Notes under the pieces: model-generated | Told to the model about the DNA's origin: nothing | Databases searched by the model: none | What the model saw: only the letters and a program-made list of their open reading frames with translations | Part shown: piece after piece, positions 33,031 to 36,114 of the stretch | How positions within the stretch are numbered: position 1 is the first letter of the stretch | Layout of the letters: the number at the start of each line of letters is the position of its first letter | Source: Rhizobiales bacterium 64-17 | Lineage (GTDB): Bacteria > Pseudomonadota > Alphaproteobacteria > Rhizobiales > Xanthobacteraceae | DNA length: 36,114 nt | Direction: 5' to 3' | Assembly: GCA_001899285.1 (NCBI GenBank) | Contig: MKWA01000015.1 | Coordinates: 238,918-275,031 of the forward strand | Made by a program: the position numbers and the translations under genes

Positions 33031-34517
33031 TGTTCGATTTCGAGAAACACCTGTCATCGCTGGAGCGGCAGACCGTCCTCGTGATCGGCGATCTGATGCT
33101 CGACGAATTTGTCTATGGCGACGTGTCGCGCATTTCGCCCGAGGCGCCGACGCCGGTGATCGCGGTCCATCGCACCGAGACGGTGATCGGCGGTGCCGGC
33201 AACGTCGCGCGCAACATCGCCGCGCTCGGCGCGCGCTGCATCTTCGTCGGTGTCGTCGGTGATGATGCCGGCGGTCAGATGGTGACGGCGACGCTGAACG
33301 GTGACGCGAAGATCGAAGCGTATCTTGTCGTTGACGCCACGCGCCCGACCACGCGCAAGGTCCGTTTCGTTTCCGAGCATCATTCGACGCACCTGCTGCG
33401 CGCCGACTGGGAAATGGCGCAGCCGGTGACGCCGGACAATGAGCGCAAGCTGATCGCGCTGGCGCTCGACGTGTTGCCGAAGGCCGGCGCAATCGTGCTG
33501 TCGGATTACGCCAAGGGCGCGCTGACGCCCGGTTTGGTCCGCGCGGTGATCGATGCCGCCAACAAGGCCGGCAAGCCGGTGATCGTCGATCCCAAGGCCA
33601 AGGACTATTCCATCTACGCCGGCGCGACGCTGATCAAGCCGAACCGCAAGGAGTTGGCCGACGCGACGCGCATGGCGACCGGGACCGACAGCGATGTGGC
33701 GGTCGCGGCCGCTGCGCTGATGCAGGCGGTGTCGTCGCGCGCCGTGCTGGTGACGCGCAGCGAAGCGGGCATGACTTTGGTGACCGACAAGGCCGCGCCG
33801 GTGCATGTGCCATCCTATCCGGTGCGCATCCGCGACGTGTCCGGCGCGGGCGATACGGTGGTGGCGGTGCTCGCGCTGATGCTCGCCATGAAAGCCGACT
33901 TCGAGGCGGCGATGCGCGCCGCCAATGCCGCCGCTTCGGTGGTGGTCGGCAAACGCGGCACGGCGACCGCCTCGGTCGCGGAATTGCGTTCGCGCATCCT
34001 GCCGGCGGCAACGCTCGCCGCCGAGGAGAAGATCATCTTCGACTGGTCGCTGATTGACGAACGGCTGGCCGACTGGCGGCGCGCGGGTCTGCGCATCGGC
34101 TTTACCAATGGTTGCTTCGATCTCCTGCACCCTGGTCACGTGAAAATCCTCGCCGGTGCGCGCGGTGCCTGCGACCGGCTGATCGTCGGCCTCAACGGCG
34201 ATGCCTCGGTGACGCGGCTCAAAGGGGAGGGGCGTCCGGTGCAGAACGCGCAATCGCGCGCCGAGGTTCTGGCGGCGCTCGAAGCCGTCGATCTCGTCGT
34301 TGTGTTCGATGAGGATACGCCGCTCAAACTGATCGAGCGCGTCGTGCCGACCGTGCTGGTCAAGGGTGCCGACTACAAGGAAGACGAAGTCGTCGGCGGC
34401 GATGTGGTGCGCAAGGCGGGCGGTGAGGTCGTGCTGATCGAGCTGGTGCCGGGACAGTCGACCACGCGCATCGTCGAGCGCACGCGTGCCAACGGCGACA
34501 CGATCAAGTCGCGATAG
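33030..34517 (+). CDS. hldE: Bifunctional heptose-7-phosphate kinase / heptose-1-phosphate adenylyltransferase
   Basis: Encodes 495 residues, the full fused length. The N-terminal ribokinase-type domain (about 1-320) has [11 protein letters not shown] (20-30), [14 protein letters not shown] (54-67) and the anion-hole/catalytic DVSGAGDT (about 269-276). The C-terminal nucleotidyltransferase domain (about 350-495) has [15 protein letters not shown] (about 356-370), with the HxGH-type motif. It performs the first and third steps before HldD; GmhB acts between them. The isomerase GmhA is not in the window. Confidence 0.96.
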   Translation: MFDFEKHLSSLERQTVLVIGDLMLDEFVYGDVSRISPEAPTPVIAVHRTETVIGGAGNVARNIAALGARCIFVGVVGDDAGGQMVTATLNGDAKIEAYLVVDATRPTTRKVRFVSEHHSTHLLRADWEMAQPVTPDNERKLIALALDVLPKAGAIVLSDYAKGALTPGLVRAVIDAANKAGKPVIVDPKAKDYSIYAGATLIKPNRKELADATRMATGTDSDVAVAAAALMQAVSSRAVLVTRSEAGMTLVTDKAAPVHVPSYPVRIRDVSGAGDTVVAVLALMLAMKADFEAAMRAANAAASVVVGKRGTATASVAELRSRILPAATLAAEEKIIFDWSLIDERLADWRRAGLRIGFTNGCFDLLHPGHVKILAGARGACDRLIVGLNGDASVTRLKGEGRPVQNAQSRAEVLAALEAVDLVVVFDEDTPLKLIERVVPTVLVKGADYKEDEVVGGDVVRKAGGEVVLIELVPGQSTTRIVERTRANGDTIKSR

Positions 34518-34533
34518 CAGACGAAAGCAGACC

Positions 34534-35232
34534 GTGGCCCGCGCATTTCCGCCCAACGAGGAACAGGAACTGATCCGTCGGTTCTTCGGCGATACGCCAG
34601 GCTTCTTTGTCGAGGTCGGCGCCAACGATCCGCATGCGCGCTCGCAGACTTATCATCTTGAACAGAAAGGCTGGACCGGCCTGCTGATCGAGCCGCAGCC
34701 GGATCTTGCCGAGGCATTGCGCGCCAACCGTCGCGCCAGGGTGTTCGCGGTGGCGTGCTCCGATCCCGCGCATGACGGCGACACGCTGACCCTGCATGTG
34801 GCGGGACCGCTCTCGTCGCTCAACCGCGAGCGGATGGCGCCGGGCACCGTGCCGGATGGCGCCATCGCGGTGCCGGTGCGGACGCTCGACCGCGTGCTGG
34901 CTGAAGGCGGCGCGCCGCCGGGCTTCGATTTTCTGTCGATTGATGTCGAGGGTCACGAGCTTGAAGTGCTCTCCGGCTTCGATGCGCGGCGCTGGCAGCC
35001 GCGTCTGATCCTGCTGGAGGATCATGTCGAGAACCTCGCCAAGCATCGCGCGGTGCGGGCGATGGGTTATCGGCTGATCCGCCGTTACGAGAATAACGGC
35101 TGGTACGTGCCCGAGGACGCGCCGCAGCGCATCGCCTCCGGCGACCGTTGGGAAATCGTGCGCAAATATTATCTGGCGCTGCCGTTTCGCATCATCCGCA
35201 ACGCGTTGCGGGCGGCGCGGAAGAAGGACTGA
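34534..35232 (+). CDS. FkbM-family methyltransferase
   Basis: Encodes 232 residues from GTG 34534, 16 nt after hldE; no ATG fits the family N-terminus, and an upstream ATG at 34486 lies inside hldE. The SAM motif is GFFVEVGANDP (about 23-33), followed by GLLIEPQP and by FDFLSIDVEGHELEVLSGF, the FkbM hallmark. The C-terminal tail is basic (RNALRAARKKD). FkbM enzymes O-methylate sugars or other small acceptors. Co-direction with hldD-hldE suggests methylation of an LPS core or O-antigen sugar; the acceptor is unknown. Confidence 0.87.
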   Translation: MARAFPPNEEQELIRRFFGDTPGFFVEVGANDPHARSQTYHLEQKGWTGLLIEPQPDLAEALRANRRARVFAVACSDPAHDGDTLTLHVAGPLSSLNRERMAPGTVPDGAIAVPVRTLDRVLAEGGAPPGFDFLSIDVEGHELEVLSGFDARRWQPRLILLEDHVENLAKHRAVRAMGYRLIRRYENNGWYVPEDAPQRIASGDRWEIVRKYYLALPFRIIRNALRAARKKD

Positions 35233-35250
35233 TGTAGAGCACGCTCTCTC

Positions 35251-35333
35251 CGTTCATTCCCGCGTAAGCGGGAATCCACACTTTGCATCATCCATGATGT
35301 AAGCGTGGGTCCCCGCTTTCGCGGGGACGAACG
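35251..35333. repeat. Three-lobed palindromic element, family C
   Basis: Ends CGTTC and GAACG pair. Between them are TTCCCGC-GTAA-GCGGGAA, a central imperfect stem (CATCATCCATGATG core with CCAC/GTGG outside), and CCCCGC-TTT-GCGGGG. The layout of paired termini with three internal hairpins is the same as family B at 933 and 7605, with unrelated sequence. It separates the convergent FkbM and glycosyltransferase genes and may act as their terminator. Confidence 0.85.
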
Positions 35334-35336
35334 GCA

Positions 35337-36114
35337 TCAGCGATTTTCCCGCCGCAACGGTTCGCTCTGTGGCGGTTGCCAGTTCTGGTTCTGCTCATAC
35401 CGCTTGGCGTAGCGATAGAATGTTCCCTCGAAATTGCCGAAGGCGATGACGAACCCGGCCCAGCCGTCGATGAAGCCCTTCTTGAAGATGTAGTGCTTGA
35501 TGAACGACCACAGGCCGTGGCCGAAGGCGCTCGCCATCGACACCTTCTTGTGCGCGATCTTCGGAACGCCGAGCGAGGAGTAGCGGTTCATCTTGTGGAT
35601 GACCTCCTCGATATTGCGGAACGGAAACTGCCAGATTGCGTTCGCAAGCACGCCGATCGGCTTGCCGCTCAGGTTCTCGTAGCCCTCATGCACGGGTTCG
35701 AGCGTGTAGCGCATCGCGCCGTTCTTGAAGAGTTGCGGCTGGCGGAAGTTCGGATACCACCCGGAGCCTTTGATCCAGCGGCCCATCATGTAGCTCCTGC
35801 GCGGCACGCGATAGACGTCGCTCGGCGGGTTGTTTGCGATCAGCGCGAGAATCTCGTCGCGCACCGGCGCGGTGCAGCGCTCATCCGAATCGAGGCTGAA
35901 GATCCAGTCGCCGGTGCATTGCGCGATCGCCTTGTTGCGCAGGTCGCCGAAGCCCTGGAACGGGATCTGCACCACCCGCGCGCCGAGCGCGGTGGCGCGC
36001 TCCGCCGTGCCGTCGGTGCTGCCGGAATCGGCCACCACGATCTCGTCGGCCCAGAGCACGCTCGACACCGCGGCGTCGATCTTCTCGGCTTCGTTGTAGG
36101 CGATGATATAGGCG
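35337..36114 (-). CDS. Family 2 glycosyltransferase, WaaE/KdtX-like LPS core enzyme (5'-partial)
   Basis: The frame stays open to the window edge, so the N-terminus (about 10-20 residues) is missing; 258 residues are seen. It begins within AYIIAYNEAEKIDAAVSSVL, the GT2 nucleotide-binding start, continues WADEIVVADSGSTDGT, and has the DxD-type SLDSDE, then VPRRSYMMGRWIKGSGWYPN and LEPVHEGYE. These match the WaaE (beta-1,4-glucosyltransferase) group that decorates the first core heptose. The C-terminal half contains a likely membrane-associated helical region (FGHGLWSFIKHYIFKKGFID). An internal GTG at 36068 is not the real start. Confidence 0.88.
   Translation of the reverse strand, partial: AYIIAYNEAEKIDAAVSSVLWADEIVVADSGSTDGTAERATALGARVVQIPFQGFGDLRNKAIAQCTGDWIFSLDSDERCTAPVRDEILALIANNPPSDVYRVPRRSYMMGRWIKGSGWYPNFRQPQLFKNGAMRYTLEPVHEGYENLSGKPIGVLANAIWQFPFRNIEEVIHKMNRYSSLGVPKIAHKKVSMASAFGHGLWSFIKHYIFKKGFIDGWAGFVIAFGNFEGTFYRYAKRYEQNQNWQPPQSEPLRRENR

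Noticed and set aside
32011-34625. Long minus-strand open frames opposite hldD and hldE
   Set aside because: Shadow composition; hldD and hldE are full-length and unambiguous on the plus strand.

Overview
The window is GC-rich chromosomal DNA from an alphaproteobacterium, most likely a Hyphomicrobiales member near Bradyrhizobium, Rhodopseudomonas or Pseudolabrys. The basis is the GC-rich coding sequence with dense ABC-type solute-binding proteins, a lipopolysaccharide heptose locus, and interspersed palindromes of a type common in that group. The assignment is inference; no rRNA, tRNA, phage, IS or CRISPR was seen.

Layout. 58-732 is a PiuC-type Fe(II)/2-oxoglutarate hydroxylase. 733-1249 is a gene-free stretch packed with four palindromic repeat elements. 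1250-1774 encodes a small secreted protein. 2006-5580 (minus) is a NitT/TauT-type ABC importer (ATPase, two permeases, binding protein). Divergent from it are a class II aldolase-family enzyme with a lysine-rich tail and a second NitT/TauT binding protein (5740-7584). A Kazal-like secreted protein follows.

8162-15772 looks like an aromatic-acid catabolic island. It holds a DUF1932 dehydrogenase, an aldo/keto reductase and a type I extradiol (VOC) dioxygenase in one minus-strand operon, and a Bug/TctC binding protein. A second minus-strand operon has a GntR-FCD regulator, a GalB-type 4-oxalomesaconate hydratase, a GalC/LigK-type aldolase and a DUF938 methyltransferase. Divergent from GntR is a protein resembling 4,5-dihydroxyphthalate decarboxylase. 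The lower steps (hydration and aldol cleavage to pyruvate and oxaloacetate) are well supported. The ring-cleavage step and the true substrate are not: no LigAB/GalA-type dioxygenase and no ring-hydroxylating oxygenase are present. I consider this the best candidate for an undescribed pathway variant.

15834-22910 holds a glycine-zipper protein, an amidase, a MarR regulator and a complete branched-chain-type (Liv) ABC importer with a Tat-exported binding protein. A long palindrome lies between marR and the transporter. 22920-27059 has a sulfotransferase, a small conserved-looking protein, a fumarylacetoacetate-hydrolase-family enzyme and an MsbA-like ABC exporter.

27172-36114 is a lipopolysaccharide inner-core locus: galE, waaC, gmhB, a D-2-hydroxyacid dehydrogenase, waaF, hldD, hldE, an FkbM methyltransferase and a WaaE-like glycosyltransferase running off the window edge. 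Together HldE, GmhB and HldD make ADP-L-glycero-D-manno-heptose (gmhA is not in the window), and WaaC and WaaF transfer it to the core.
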